NCBI GenBank assembly: GCA_035456105.1
Contig: DATIDV010000011.1
Coordinates: 62,001 to 126,000 of the forward strand
Origin: Viridibacterium sp035456105
GTDB lineage: Bacteria; Pseudomonadota; Gammaproteobacteria; Burkholderiales; Rhodocyclaceae
Reading direction: 5' to 3'
Length of the DNA: 64,000 nucleotides
Each line of letters opens with the position of its first letter. Position 1 is the first letter of the stretch. A program made the translations under genes and the position numbers. The notes under the pieces are model-generated. The model worked only from the letters and a program-made list of their open reading frames with translations. It searched no databases and was not told the DNA's origin. Below are positions 43,605 through 53,420 of the stretch, one piece after another.

Positions 43605-43619
43605 GCAAAGCCTGTGCCA
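43605..43619 (-). promoter_or_regulatory. candidate sigma-54 promoter of nirB
   Basis: Read on the minus strand, TGGCACAGGCTTTGC matches the -24/-12 consensus TGGCACG-N4-TTGC at 10 of 11 defined positions. The expected start near 43593 is about 31 bases upstream of P1 in the nirB leader. Confidence 0.75.
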
Positions 43620-43777
43620 TGGCTTTTGTGAGGGCGTTAGTGCCATGCAAGTCATTGACGGGATTGTGTTTGAAGGCGAGAGGGGGTTGGCCCCGCGATG
43701 CGCGGGTAAACATAAGTGCGCTTTCGGAGTGCGCTGCAGCACCAGGATGGCGCGGCGCGACGAGGGCGCGAATTTGC

Positions 43778-43881
43778 AGGTCGGAAAAGCTGCAGGCGTC
43801 TTCCGATGTTTGGCCCACGGCCATGACCGGACTGCGAGTGCAGAGAGGGCGATGTCGGAAGGCGCTGTGCTTTTCCGACCT
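43778..43881. repeat. large inverted repeat between nirB and glnE
   Basis: AGGTCGGAAAAGC and GCTTTTCCGACCT form the outer arms (13 bp, perfect), with imperfect inner pairing GGCGTCTTCCGA / TCGGAAGGCGC. The GTCGGA...TCCGAC form resembles dispersed intergenic repeats of betaproteobacteria. Confidence 0.65.
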
Positions 43882-43890
43882 ACAAAAGCG

Positions 43891-46575
43891 TTACAGAAGC
43901 TCGAATACGCACTGCCACAGCCGCTCCACCGCCTCGCGCGAACCGGCAAGGCTATCGTCGTCAATGCGGCTGTCATGTTCGTTGAGGCGTAGGGCGTGCT
44001 GGGCACGGCGCAGCTCACGGTAGGCGTTGGCGGCGTCGTGGGCAATGTCGGCGGGCAGCAGGCCGACGTTGGCGGCGAGCTTGAGGAGTGCGATGTTGCC
44101 GACGTTGGCTGCCAGCTCGGGCCACTGGTGGGCGTGGGCGAGCACCAGGTATTGCACGAGGAATTCGACGTGCACGAGGCCACCCGCGTCATGCTTGAGC
44201 TGGAAGCCTTCACCCTTGTTGGCATGCGCGTCCATCATCTTCTTGCGCATGGCCAGCACTTCTTCGCGCAGCTTGATAATGTCGCGCGGCTGGCACAGCA
44301 GGTCGTGGCGCATGCGCTCGAAGCGCGCACCGACTTCCTGATCGCCCGCGCAGAAGCGGGCACGCGTCAGCGCCTGGTGTTCCCACACCCAGGCCGAGCC
44401 GCGCTGGTATTCCTCGAAGGCTTCGAGCGAGCTGACCAGCATGCCGGAGTCACCATTCGGGCGCAGGCGCAGGTCGGTCTCGAACAGCATGCCGGAGCTG
44501 GTGCGGCTGGAGATCCAGGTGTTGATGCGCTGGGCGAGGCGTGAATAGATGACTTGCGCCTCAGGGTCCGGGTCGTCATGCAGGAAGACAATATCCAGAT
44601 CGGAGGCGTAGCCGAGTTCCTTGCCGCCGAGTTTGCCGTAGCCAATGATGGCGAAGCGATGCGTATCGTTGTGGCGCTTAACGAGTTTGTTCCAGCACTG
44701 CTTGAGGGTTTCGTCGAGCACGATGTCGGCGAGTTCGGAGAGCTTGTCCGACAGGGCTTCCACTGTCAGGTCACCCGCCAGATCGCGATTGAGCATGCGG
44801 AAGAGCTGCGCGTGATGGGCTTCGCGCATCAGGTTCATTTGCTGCTCGGTGTCGTCACCGAGTGCCACCATGCCCTGCGACAGTTCGGCGGCAAAGCGCT
44901 TGCTGTCGGTGTTTTCGCTGAGGTTGCGACTGTCGAGCAGTTCGTCGAGCAGGAGCGGGTGGCGGGTGAGGTAATTCGCAGCCCAGCTCGAACTCGACAC
45001 CAGCTCGACCACTCGCGCGAGGGCCTGTGGGTACTGCTGCAGCAGGGCGAGGTAAGAGGAGCGGCGACAGATGGCTTCGAGCAGTTCGATGCTGCGGGTC
45101 AGGCTCTGGTCCGGGTTCGGGCGTGTGGCGGCGAGGGCCAGCACGCGCGGCATGATGGCGTCCAGACGCGAACGTGCTTCTTCGCTCATGGAGCGATAGC
45201 GCGAGCCATCGCGAAAGGCGCGCAGGCGCGCGCCGAGCTGATCCTTGTCGCTGTAGCCGAAGCCTTCCAGTGCGGCGCTGGTGCTGTCGGCTTCGCCGCC
45301 GCCCGACCAGGCGTGGGCGAGCTCGCTGTCTGCCGCCGCTTCGTCCGCGGTGGGTTCGGAGAAGACGCCGTCGAAGTGACGGCTGACGATGACGCGATGG
45401 GCGTCGAGCGCCGCCATCAACGCTTCGGTCGTCGGGAAATCCATTGATCTGGCAACGCGCAGGCGATCGTCAGGTGATGCCGGAAGCATATGCGTCTGTG
45501 CATCATCAAGGTACTGGATGCGGTGTTCCAGGCGGCGCAGGAAGTCGTAGGCGGCATTCAGTTCGGCCACGGTCTCGTCCGGCATCAGACCGCGCACAGC
45601 TAACGCGTCGAGCACTTGCAGGGTCGGGCGCACGCGCAGCCCTGCATCGCGGCCGCCGCGGATCAGCTGGAACACCTGGGCGATGAATTCGATCTCGCGG
45701 ATGCCGCCCGGGCCGAGCTTGATGTTGTCGGCCATTTCGCGACGCGCGACCTCGCGGCGGATCTGCGCATGCAGGGCGCGCATGGCGTTGATCGAACCGA
45801 AGTCGAGGTATTTGCGGAACACGAAGGGACGCGCGATGGCGTCGAGTTCCTCGTGGCGCGAACCGGTCAGCGCACGTGCCTTGATCCAGGCATAGCGTTC
45901 CCACTCGCGACCCTGGCTGATGAAGTATGTCTCCAGCATATCGAGGTTGGCGACCAGCGGGCCAGAGTCACCGTTCGGGCGTAAGCGCATGTCGACACGG
46001 AAGACGAAGCCCTCGGCATTGATCTCCGAGATCGCCGCGATCATGGCGCGCCCGAGCTTGGAGTGGAACTCGAAGGCACCTATCGGGCGCGGGCCGTCGG
46101 TCTCGCCATCTTCGGGATAGACGAAGATCAGGTCGATGTCTGACGAGACATTCAGTTCGCCGCCACCAAGTTTGCCCATGCCGATAACGATCAGCGCCTG
46201 CTCTTCGCCTGCAGCATTACAGGGCAGGCCATGGCGTTCGGCCAGCTGCGCAGTCAGCACGCGCTGGGCGGTCTCGACGGCGACCTCGGCCAGCATGGTC
46301 ATGGCGCCGGTGACTTCCGGCAACGGCGCGAGTCCGTTGAGGTCGCGCACCATGGCATGCGCGTACACATAGGCCCGCAGGCGGCGTAGGCGCAGCCCGA
46401 GATTGGCCTCGGTCAGCGGCTCTGCGTCGAGAAAGGCGAGCAGGTCGGCGCGTTCCAGAGGCCGATCCAGCACTTTCGCCACGCTTGGCGCGAGCCACGG
46501 GCGGGCCGCCAGTTGGGACTGCAGGAAACGGCTGTGCTCGACGGCGCGTGCAATGTATTGATCGGTCTGGTTCAT
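43891..46575 (-). CDS. glnE: bifunctional glutamine synthetase adenylyltransferase/deadenylase
   Basis: 894 residues, two nucleotidyltransferase domains. The N-terminal AR domain has VIGMGKLGGGELNVSSDIDL with the catalytic DxD, and the C-terminal AT domain IIGYGKLGGKELGYASDLDI; helical linkers include GGIREIEFIAQVFQL and HDAGGLVHVEFLVQYLV. GlnE attaches or removes AMP on glutamine synthetase in response to PII and glutamine. It lies directly upstream of the nitrite reductase region on the same strand, fitting nitrogen control. Confidence 0.97.
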   Translation of the reverse strand: MNQTDQYIARAVEHSRFLQSQLAARPWLAPSVAKVLDRPLERADLLAFLDAEPLTEANLGLRLRRLRAYVYAHAMVRDLNGLAPLPEVTGAMTMLAEVAVETAQRVLTAQLAERHGLPCNAAGEEQALIVIGMGKLGGGELNVSSDIDLIFVYPEDGETDGPRPIGAFEFHSKLGRAMIAAISEINAEGFVFRVDMRLRPNGDSGPLVANLDMLETYFISQGREWERYAWIKARALTGSRHEELDAIARPFVFRKYLDFGSINAMRALHAQIRREVARREMADNIKLGPGGIREIEFIAQVFQLIRGGRDAGLRVRPTLQVLDALAVRGLMPDETVAELNAAYDFLRRLEHRIQYLDDAQTHMLPASPDDRLRVARSMDFPTTEALMAALDAHRVIVSRHFDGVFSEPTADEAAADSELAHAWSGGGEADSTSAALEGFGYSDKDQLGARLRAFRDGSRYRSMSEEARSRLDAIMPRVLALAATRPNPDQSLTRSIELLEAICRRSSYLALLQQYPQALARVVELVSSSSWAANYLTRHPLLLDELLDSRNLSENTDSKRFAAELSQGMVALGDDTEQQMNLMREAHHAQLFRMLNRDLAGDLTVEALSDKLSELADIVLDETLKQCWNKLVKRHNDTHRFAIIGYGKLGGKELGYASDLDIVFLHDDPDPEAQVIYSRLAQRINTWISSRTSSGMLFETDLRLRPNGDSGMLVSSLEAFEEYQRGSAWVWEHQALTRARFCAGDQEVGARFERMRHDLLCQPRDIIKLREEVLAMRKKMMDAHANKGEGFQLKHDAGGLVHVEFLVQYLVLAHAHQWPELAANVGNIALLKLAANVGLLPADIAHDAANAYRELRRAQHALRLNEHDSRIDDDSLAGSREAVERLWQCVFELL

Positions 46576-46678
46576 GTCGGGAGCGCGAGGGGGTCTTCAG
46601 TTAGAATTGCAGTCTTGTTCAAGTCGGCATGAATCGGGGGCGTTGCGGTCATGACGAGTTCCCCGGTCTGCACTAATT

Positions 46679-49600
46679 GTGTCTCGCGAAGCGCCCAGTC
46701 AATCCAACCCTGCCGAGCATTCTGCCCCGCCTGCCGGTGACACGCCAGACGTGTCTGCCGCCGCGCCGTCCGCGTCACCACCTCGTTCCCGCCATGCCGT
46801 CATCGGGCTGTTGCTGGCAGCCTGCCTGACTCTGGGACGTTTCAGCCTGAGCCTGCCGCGCATCGCCTGGGGGCTGGTATGGCGCTGTGTGCTGGTTGTC
46901 TGGATCGTGCTCGGCGTGGCCTTCCTGCTGGTGCGTTACGTGGCGGCACCGCAGGTGGCGTTGCACCGCGCCGAGATTGCAGCGGCCTTGTCGCAGTCGC
47001 TGGGCCTCAAGGTTGAAATCGACACCTTGCAAGCGCAGATGAGTGGCTTGCGGCCCGAGTTGCACATGAGCGGCATGCGCATCTTCGACAAAGAGAACCG
47101 CGTTGCGCTGGCGCTGCCGCGCGTGGATGTGGCGGTGGCCTGGAGCTCGTTGCTGCGCTGGCGACTTGAACTCCAGAGTCTGCGCATTGATCGTCCTGAA
47201 CTGGCCATGCGCCGCGAGGCCGATGGCACGATCTTCGTGGCGGGCATGCCTGTGCGCGTGGACAAGGACAACGAAGACAGCAGGTTCAGTCAGTTGCTGT
47301 TGAGCCAGCACGAAATCCGGATCGACAATGCCCGCCTGACCTGGCAGGACCAGGTGCGTGGCGCACCGCCGCTGGTGTTCGACAAGCTGTCCCTGACCTT
47401 GCAGAACAGTGGCGATGCGCACCGCTTTGCCGTGCTGGCAACGCCCGCGGGCAAGCTGTCCGGCCCCATCGATGTGCGCGGTGATTTGCGCGGCGACTGG
47501 ACGGGCAAGGGGCCGCAGAGTCTCGCCGACTGGCGCGGCACGGTGTTCCTCGCGCTGGAGGGGACGGATCTGGCGGTTTGGCGCCAATGGGTGGACTACC
47601 CGATCGACTTGCCGCAAGGGCGGGGAGCATTGCGCACCTGGCTCAATTTTGAGGGCGAACGCATCGGTGGCCTGACGGCTGACCTGGCGCTGTCTGATGT
47701 GCATGTGCGCTTCGCCCCGGACTTGCCGATGCTGGCGCTGAATTCGGCTTCGGGCCGCGTGCGCATGACGATGCGCGATGCTGACTTTTCTTTCGCGGCC
47801 GAACGTCTTGCGCTGACCACCCGGGACGGTCTGCAGATCGCGCCAACGCAATTCTCCATGCGGCGCATCGGCGCTGCGACAGGCGCAGCACGCCAGGACA
47901 AGTCACGCCGCAAACCGGGCGGCGAGGTCACTGCAGAAAAGCTCGACATGCGCGTGCTGGCGCAACTGGCGGCCTACCTGCCGCTTCCGCCCGATGTGCG
48001 CCAGGCACTGGTGGATGCCGATCCGCAAGGCGTCGTGTCCTTGCTCAAGGCCCGCTGGGAGGATGGCGACGCTGCAGCGGGTCCGCTGAATCTTGCGCAT
48101 TTCGATATCGACGCCAGCTTTGACAAGCTCACGCTGCAAGCCAGTGAAAAGCACCCGGGCTTTGCGAAGTTTTCGGGGCGCGTGACGGGCAGTGACCGCA
48201 AGGGCGAGTTCCGCTTGAATGTGCGCGGCGGTTCCCTCGATCTGCCCGGCATCATGCACGAGGCGCACATCCCGCTCGACGTCGTTGACGCCACAGGGCA
48301 GTGGCAGCATGACCGTGCCGGCGTGCTGTCGGTGAACGTGCAAAAACTGCAGCTTGCGAATCCCGATATGAAACACGCCGAATTTTCGGCGGAGTGGTAC
48401 GGCGGGCCAAGCACTGCAGGCACCATCAATCTGACGGGGCGCCTGCAGGGCGTCAAGGCATCGTCGGCGTGGCGTTACATTCCGTCCGTAGTGCCCGTCG
48501 AAACCAGCGAGTGGTTGCAGCGAGGCCTCACCAGCGGCACTGCCGACAATGTGCGCGTGCGCCTGCAAGGTGATCTGTCAAAGTTTCCGTTTCTGACTGA
48601 TCCCAAAGGCATATTCCGCATCGAAGGCAACTTCGCCGGTGTCGATCTGGATTTCGCCGATGGCTGGCCCGTGCTTGCCAATCTCACGGGCGAGTTGCTG
48701 TTTGAGCGCACGCACATGCTGATCCGCTCGCATAGTGGCAGCTACCGCCAGGCCAAGCTTGGTGAAGTACAAGCACAGATCGCCGATCTCACCAATGTGC
48801 GTCAGCATCCACTTGCCATTACCGGGCATGCGACGGGCTCCGGCGCCGACATGCTGCAATATCTGCAGGCCTCGCCGGTGGCGGCACACCTTGGCAGCTT
48901 CATCCAGGGGATGCGTCAGGAAGGTGACGGCGCGCTCGATCTCAAGCTTTCCGTGCCGCTGATGGACGCCGAACATACGCGCGTGCAGGGCTCTTACCGC
49001 TTCACCAACAGCACGCTGCGCCTCACCCCCGCACTGCCTGCCTTCAGCCAGGTACGCGGCGCCGTGGGATTTACCGAGAAGGGTATCGGACCGACCCAGG
49101 TGAGCGCTGAATTCCTCGGCGGCCAGGTCAATGCCACCGGGCGCACGACGTCGGATGGCATGATCCAGTTCGATGCGAGCGGGCAGATTCCCGCCACGGG
49201 CCTCAAGCAATTGATCGATACGCCGGTATGGGATCAGCTGTCGGGCGCAACGCCCGTGACGGCACGCATCAATATTGGCAAGGGCCGCGCAGATGTTGCG
49301 GTCAACTCCAGTCTGCAAGGAATCAGCTCGGCTCTGCCTGCGCCGCTTGGCAAGAGCGCCGAAGCGCGCCTGCCATTGAGTTTTACCTGGAGCCTGGCCG
49401 ACGAGCAGGGCGCGGCCAATAACAGCCTGCAGGACTGGCGCATCGCGCTCGACACGCGCGGCGTGGCGCAGTGGCAGGATCGTTGCGTCAAGGACAGTTG
49501 CAGCTTCTTGCGCGGTGCAGTGGGGGTGAACGACGCGATCAGCATGCCGTCGCGTGGCTTGCGCGTTTCGGGCCGCTTCCAGACGCTGGACGTCGACCAG

Positions 49601-50761
49601 TGGATGCCCATCGTGCTGGCCGAGCTGGAAGGCGGCAAGAGCGACGCAGGCGTCTTCTCCGGCGCAGTGGTGCAGGCCGACGAAGTGCTGATGCGTAATA
49701 ACCGTTTCTCGCGTGTCACGGCACGTGCCGTGCAGCAGGGTGAACGCTGGTTGCTGCGACTGGAAGGCCCGGATGTGGCGGGCGACATTACCTGGGCGGC
49801 ACCGACGGCGAGCCGGCCCGGCCGTCTGGGCGCCAAGTTGAGCATGTTGAGCCTGCACCCCTTGCCGGCCAAGGTCTTGCCACCGGGCACGCCGGTAGTT
49901 CAGCCGAGCCGTGACAAGGATGACAAGCTGCCGACGCTCGACATCACGGCTGATCAATTCGAGTTGCGCGACATGAAGCTTGGCAAGTTGTCCCTGCACT
50001 CTGAAGACGAGGCGGGGCAGTGGCGGCTCTCCGAGCTGCGCATGGAAAGCCCGGACATGGTGATTACCGGCGAAGGCAGTAGTCGCGAGCTGGTGGGCGG
50101 CGGCAAGCAGACCGAGGTCAAGCTCGACATTGCCAGCGCCAATGCCGGCGCTTTCCTCGCGCGCCTTGGTTATCCCGATGCGGTGCTCAAGGGCAAGGCC
50201 GACATCAAGGGGCAGCTGGTCTGGAATGCGGCTGTGACGAGCTTCGACTACTCATCCCTGAATGGTCAGCTGCGCATGGACGTGACTGATGGTCAGTTCA
50301 ACAAGCTCGAGCCCGGCGCGGCGCGCCTGCTGGGCATTCTCAGTCTGCAATCCCTGCCACGGCGCCTCTCGCTGGACTTCAACGACATCTTCAGCGAGGG
50401 CTTTGCTTTCAACTCGATCCGTGGCGATATGCGCATCGAGCGCGGTGTCATGCGTACCGATGACCTGGAAGTCCGCGGCCCTGCTGCACGTGTCTTCATC
50501 AAGGGCAGTACCGATATCGCTCACGAGACGCATGCCCTGCGCCTGACCGTGCAGCCGACCTTGTCCGAGGGGATCGCACTCGGCGTCACCATGGTGAATC
50601 CGGTTTTCGGCGTAGCCACCTATCTGGCGCAGAAGGTGCTGCGTGACCCTTTCGAGAAAATATTCAGTTTCGATTACACGGTGACGGGTTCCTGGAACGA
50701 TCCTAAAATCGAGAAAGAAGGCGGGCCCACGGCAACGAGTGCACCGCTCGGTGGCAAGTAG
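46679..50761 (+). CDS. yhdP: YhdP-family (AsmA-like) intermembrane lipid transport protein
   Basis: 1360 residues from GTG 46679. A cytosolic proline-rich start is followed by one membrane helix (about 63-88, CVLVVWIVLGVAFLLVRYVA) and a very long periplasmic beta-rich region. The C-terminal AsmA-type block (TDGQFNKLEPGAARLLGILS, FEKIFSFDYTVTGSWNDPKI) is diagnostic for YhdP/TIGR02099. These proteins bridge inner and outer membranes and move phospholipids. It is divergent from glnE and followed by the nitrilase-family gene, a conserved betaproteobacterial order. Confidence 0.93.
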   Translation: MSREAPSQSNPAEHSAPPAGDTPDVSAAAPSASPPRSRHAVIGLLLAACLTLGRFSLSLPRIAWGLVWRCVLVVWIVLGVAFLLVRYVAAPQVALHRAEIAAALSQSLGLKVEIDTLQAQMSGLRPELHMSGMRIFDKENRVALALPRVDVAVAWSSLLRWRLELQSLRIDRPELAMRREADGTIFVAGMPVRVDKDNEDSRFSQLLLSQHEIRIDNARLTWQDQVRGAPPLVFDKLSLTLQNSGDAHRFAVLATPAGKLSGPIDVRGDLRGDWTGKGPQSLADWRGTVFLALEGTDLAVWRQWVDYPIDLPQGRGALRTWLNFEGERIGGLTADLALSDVHVRFAPDLPMLALNSASGRVRMTMRDADFSFAAERLALTTRDGLQIAPTQFSMRRIGAATGAARQDKSRRKPGGEVTAEKLDMRVLAQLAAYLPLPPDVRQALVDADPQGVVSLLKARWEDGDAAAGPLNLAHFDIDASFDKLTLQASEKHPGFAKFSGRVTGSDRKGEFRLNVRGGSLDLPGIMHEAHIPLDVVDATGQWQHDRAGVLSVNVQKLQLANPDMKHAEFSAEWYGGPSTAGTINLTGRLQGVKASSAWRYIPSVVPVETSEWLQRGLTSGTADNVRVRLQGDLSKFPFLTDPKGIFRIEGNFAGVDLDFADGWPVLANLTGELLFERTHMLIRSHSGSYRQAKLGEVQAQIADLTNVRQHPLAITGHATGSGADMLQYLQASPVAAHLGSFIQGMRQEGDGALDLKLSVPLMDAEHTRVQGSYRFTNSTLRLTPALPAFSQVRGAVGFTEKGIGPTQVSAEFLGGQVNATGRTTSDGMIQFDASGQIPATGLKQLIDTPVWDQLSGATPVTARINIGKGRADVAVNSSLQGISSALPAPLGKSAEARLPLSFTWSLADEQGAANNSLQDWRIALDTRGVAQWQDRCVKDSCSFLRGAVGVNDAISMPSRGLRVSGRFQTLDVDQWMPIVLAELEGGKSDAGVFSGAVVQADEVLMRNNRFSRVTARAVQQGERWLLRLEGPDVAGDITWAAPTASRPGRLGAKLSMLSLHPLPAKVLPPGTPVVQPSRDKDDKLPTLDITADQFELRDMKLGKLSLHSEDEAGQWRLSELRMESPDMVITGEGSSRELVGGGKQTEVKLDIASANAGAFLARLGYPDAVLKGKADIKGQLVWNAAVTSFDYSSLNGQLRMDVTDGQFNKLEPGAARLLGILSLQSLPRRLSLDFNDIFSEGFAFNSIRGDMRIERGVMRTDDLEVRGPAARVFIKGSTDIAHETHALRLTVQPTLSEGIALGVTMVNPVFGVATYLAQKVLRDPFEKIFSFDYTVTGSWNDPKIEKEGGPTATSAPLGGK

Positions 50762-50815
50762 CGATCTGTTGTGCGCCGGCGCCTCTTTCGTCCGGCTTTG
50801 CAGTCAGGGATTTAA

Positions 50816-51622
50816 ATGACAAATACATTCAAGCTGGCCGCCGTTCAAATGGTCTCTGGCGCCGATGTTGACGCCAATCTGCGTGAGGCAGATACCCTCA
50901 TCGCCGAAGCGGCTGCGCAGGGCGCGCAATGTGTCGCACTGCCCGAGTATTTCTGCCTGATGTCGCCCGATGAAACCGCCAAGGTGCGCCTGCGGGAAAA
51001 AGACGGGGAGGGGCCGTTGCAGTCCTTCCTCGCAGACGCCGCGCGTCGCCACAAGGTCTGGTTAGTGGGCGGCACCATTCCGCTCGTCGCCGACGACGAT
51101 AATCGCGTGCGCAACACCACTCTCGTATTCAATGACGAAGGCATTCGCGTGGTGCGCTACGACAAGCTGCACCTGTTCGGCTTCACGCGTGGCGAAGAGT
51201 CCTACAACGAATCGCGCACCATCGAAGCCGGACGCGATGCGGTTACCTTCGACGCGCCCTGGGGCAAGACCGGTCTGGTGATCTGCTACGACCTGCGCTT
51301 CCCCGAACTCTTCCGTCAGCTCGGCGAGGTGAACCTCATCATCCTGCCCGCCGCATTTACCGACACCACCGGTCGTGCGCATTGGGAAGTATTGCTGCGC
51401 GCACGCGCCATCGAAAACCAGTGTTACGTACTGGCCAGTGCTCAGGGCGGCACGCATCCGCACGGCCGCCGCACCTTCGGTCACAGCATGCTCATCGACC
51501 CTTGGGGCGAGATCGTCGCGCGCCATGACAGCGGCCCCGGCGTCGCCGTCGGCACGCTCGACCTGCAGCGCATTCATGACATTCGGGAAAGCTTGCCGGC
51601 GCTGAAGCATCGGCGTTTGTAA
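50816..51622 (+). CDS. carbon-nitrogen hydrolase (Nit/omega-amidase type)
   Basis: 268 residues. The Glu-Lys-Cys triad is complete: E44 (VALPEYFCLM), K117 (RYDKLHLFGF) and C158 (VICYDLRFPELF). The family includes omega-amidase/Nit2 and deaminated-glutathione amidase (Nit1); this local order (glnE, yhdP, nit) is usual. A truncated second copy lies 1.8 kb downstream. ATG 50816 overlaps a weak AGGG site. Confidence 0.95.
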   Translation: MTNTFKLAAVQMVSGADVDANLREADTLIAEAAAQGAQCVALPEYFCLMSPDETAKVRLREKDGEGPLQSFLADAARRHKVWLVGGTIPLVADDDNRVRNTTLVFNDEGIRVVRYDKLHLFGFTRGEESYNESRTIEAGRDAVTFDAPWGKTGLVICYDLRFPELFRQLGEVNLIILPAAFTDTTGRAHWEVLLRARAIENQCYVLASAQGGTHPHGRRTFGHSMLIDPWGEIVARHDSGPGVAVGTLDLQRIHDIRESLPALKHRRL

Positions 51623-51623
51623 T

Positions 51624-51770
51624 GCGGTAGGGCGGAACTCCCTGGAGCTTCCGCCAGCCGCCAAGCGGCTTTACGTAACCTGGTCTCGGCGCAGATCCGT
51701 GGCACGGCGGAGTGCCAATTCCGCCGAATTTCAAGATGAAAGAAACCGTTGGCACTCCGCCCTACGCCGC
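51624..51770. repeat. nested inverted repeats downstream of the nitrilase gene
   Basis: Outer arms GCGGTAGGGCGGA and TCCGCCCTACGCCGC enclose a second pair, GGCGGAGTGCCAA / TTGGCACTCCGCC. Together they form a 147-base REP/BIME-like element in the 322-base gap before the chitinase gene. The rest of that gap shows nothing clear besides a probable promoter. Confidence 0.6.
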
Positions 51771-51944
51771 TGAACGCTGAAATGGCCCTGGCCGCTAAGC
51801 AGTCGATTGATGCCGCCAACTCGTGTTGCTGTCAATTTCCCGGTTAGAGCGCGTTAGCCTCTGTCGGCGATTTTGAGCGGCAGATCGGCTTGCGGATTTC
51901 TGCTTTCGATCGCGAAAAATAATCAATATTTGCGAGAGGTCACC

Positions 51945-53198
51945 ATGAAGCTAACGAAAAAAATCATTGCCGCCGCATTGGCAGGTTGTTTGTCGCTGGC
52001 GGCGCAAACGAGCGTCGCGACCGATCTGGTCCCATATTTCTATACTTGGGGTTTCGGCAATAATGCGTATCAGGCCACCAGTTTGATGCAGGCCAAGTCC
52101 CAGGCCGGCGTAGATGGCGCTACCTTGGCGTTTGGCATTTCCGGTGGAGGTTGCACCCTCGGGGGTGGTCTGGAGCAGACCATTAATGACCCGATATTCA
52201 ACAAGGATGTTCAGCAGTTTGTGGTGAGCGGCGGTAAGGTCGTCCTGTCGTTCGGCGGCGCCAGCGGACAATACCTGGAGTCGACCTGCTCGGAGGCTGA
52301 CCTGCTGGCCTTGCTCAGGCGCGTCGTCACCTCTCTGCAGATTTATAACCTCGACTTCGATGTCGAAGGATCGCAGCTCGAACTGCCAGCCCTGAACAAC
52401 ACGCGCCATCATGTGCTGGCGGCGCTGCAGCAGCAATATCCGCAATTGACGGTGTCATTCACCCTGCCTGTCATGCCGGAAGGCCTGCCCACGGGTGCCA
52501 TGACGCTCCTGACTTCTGCGCGCAATGCCGGCGTCAACATCAATGTGGTCAATATCATGGCCATGGACTACGGCAGCGGCTACACGGCAATGGGCAGCCA
52601 TGCCGTCTCGGCCATGACCAACACCCAGGCCCAGCTCAAGACCCTGTTCCCGACGAAAACCGACGCTCAGTTATGGGCCATGATCGGCGTGACGCCGATG
52701 ATCGGCCGCAACGACGTCTCGACAGAGACTTTCACGCAAGCCGACGCGCGCATGGTGACGGACTTCGCAAAGTCAAAGCAGATCGGTCGCGTGTCGTACT
52801 GGGCTTTGCAGCGGGACCAGGTTGGAACGGGTAGCCTCGCGCTCTACAGCACCATCAATGCCAGCAACTACGAGTTCTACAAAATCTTTGCAGCGGTGAA
52901 GGGCAGTTCTTCGAGTTCAAGCAGCGCAGCCAGCTCCAGCTCATCGAGCAAATCTTCATCGAGTTCGTCGGTCAGCTCCAGCTCCTCGAGCAAGGCTTCG
53001 TCGAGCGCCAGCTCTTCGTCGAGTGCATCGAGCGGCACATGCAATGTCTGGAAAGAAGGCGTGTATTACGCGGTAGGTACCGTCGTGACCTATAACGGGG
53101 TGACCTACACGACACTGCAAAGCCATACGGCATGGGTTGGTGCCAACTGGACGCCATCGGCGACGCCGGCTTTGTGGAATGTCGGCGGGCGCTGCTAA
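51945..53198 (+). CDS. secreted GH18 chitinase with Ser-rich linker and CBM5/12 domain
   Basis: 417 residues from ATG 51945 (GAGAGG upstream). Signal peptide about 1-25; GH18 barrel 28-320 with SFGGASG and the catalytic DxDxE (D137, D139, E141 in LDFDVEG; the usual first Asp of DxxDxDxE is Tyr). A linker of almost only serine runs from about 322 to 368, then a C-terminal chitin-binding module with VWKEGVYYAVGTVVTYNGVT and WTPSATPALWNVGG. Serine linkers of this kind are common in secreted glycan hydrolases of aquatic bacteria. It sits between a nitrilase-family gene and that gene's truncated copy, suggesting insertion with a duplication. Confidence 0.93.
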   Translation: MKLTKKIIAAALAGCLSLAAQTSVATDLVPYFYTWGFGNNAYQATSLMQAKSQAGVDGATLAFGISGGGCTLGGGLEQTINDPIFNKDVQQFVVSGGKVVLSFGGASGQYLESTCSEADLLALLRRVVTSLQIYNLDFDVEGSQLELPALNNTRHHVLAALQQQYPQLTVSFTLPVMPEGLPTGAMTLLTSARNAGVNINVVNIMAMDYGSGYTAMGSHAVSAMTNTQAQLKTLFPTKTDAQLWAMIGVTPMIGRNDVSTETFTQADARMVTDFAKSKQIGRVSYWALQRDQVGTGSLALYSTINASNYEFYKIFAAVKGSSSSSSSAASSSSSSKSSSSSSVSSSSSSKASSSASSSSSASSGTCNVWKEGVYYAVGTVVTYNGVTYTTLQSHTAWVGANWTPSATPALWNVGGRC

Positions 53199-53332
53199 GG
53201 CGTGTTTACATTCACTCGGCGGATTGCGTTGAAGCGCTTCGTCAGGGAGCTTCCCTGTCAGCGTCGCTGCGCCTTGTTCTGTGCCCAATCCCGTATCTGC
53301 GCAACCGTCGGGTGAATGTGAGCACACCCTTA
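53196..53332. mobile_element. MITE-like element abutting the chitinase stop codon
   Basis: About 137 bases bounded by imperfect ~33-base inverted termini: left TAAGGCGTGTTTACATTCAC with TCGGCGGATTGCG, right (reverse complement) TAAGGGTGTGCTCACATTCA with CCCGACGGTTGCG. It encodes no protein. The left terminus starts at the TAA stop of the chitinase gene. No flanking target duplication was recognised. Confidence 0.55.
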
Positions 53333-53336
53333 TGTG

Positions 53337-53363
53337 CATGTGCGGGAACTCTTCCCGCACATG
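53337..53363. terminator. hairpin after the MITE-like element
   Basis: CATGTGCGGGAA / TTCCCGCACATG, a 12-bp perfect stem with a 3-base loop. Without a T-run; may serve as a stability or termination hairpin for the chitinase transcript. Confidence 0.45.
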
Positions 53364-53420
53364 AATCCGATGGGCTAAGCCGATTTTTTTTGCGGCAGAG
53401 CCCATCATGCAACAGCTCTT

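Noticed and set aside
43563..44225. 220-codon minus-strand frame upstream of nirB
   Set aside because: Out-of-frame shadow of glnE running into the nirB leader and repeat region.
48578..49999. 473-codon minus-strand frame inside yhdP
   Set aside because: Antisense shadow of yhdP without ribosome-binding site or family features.
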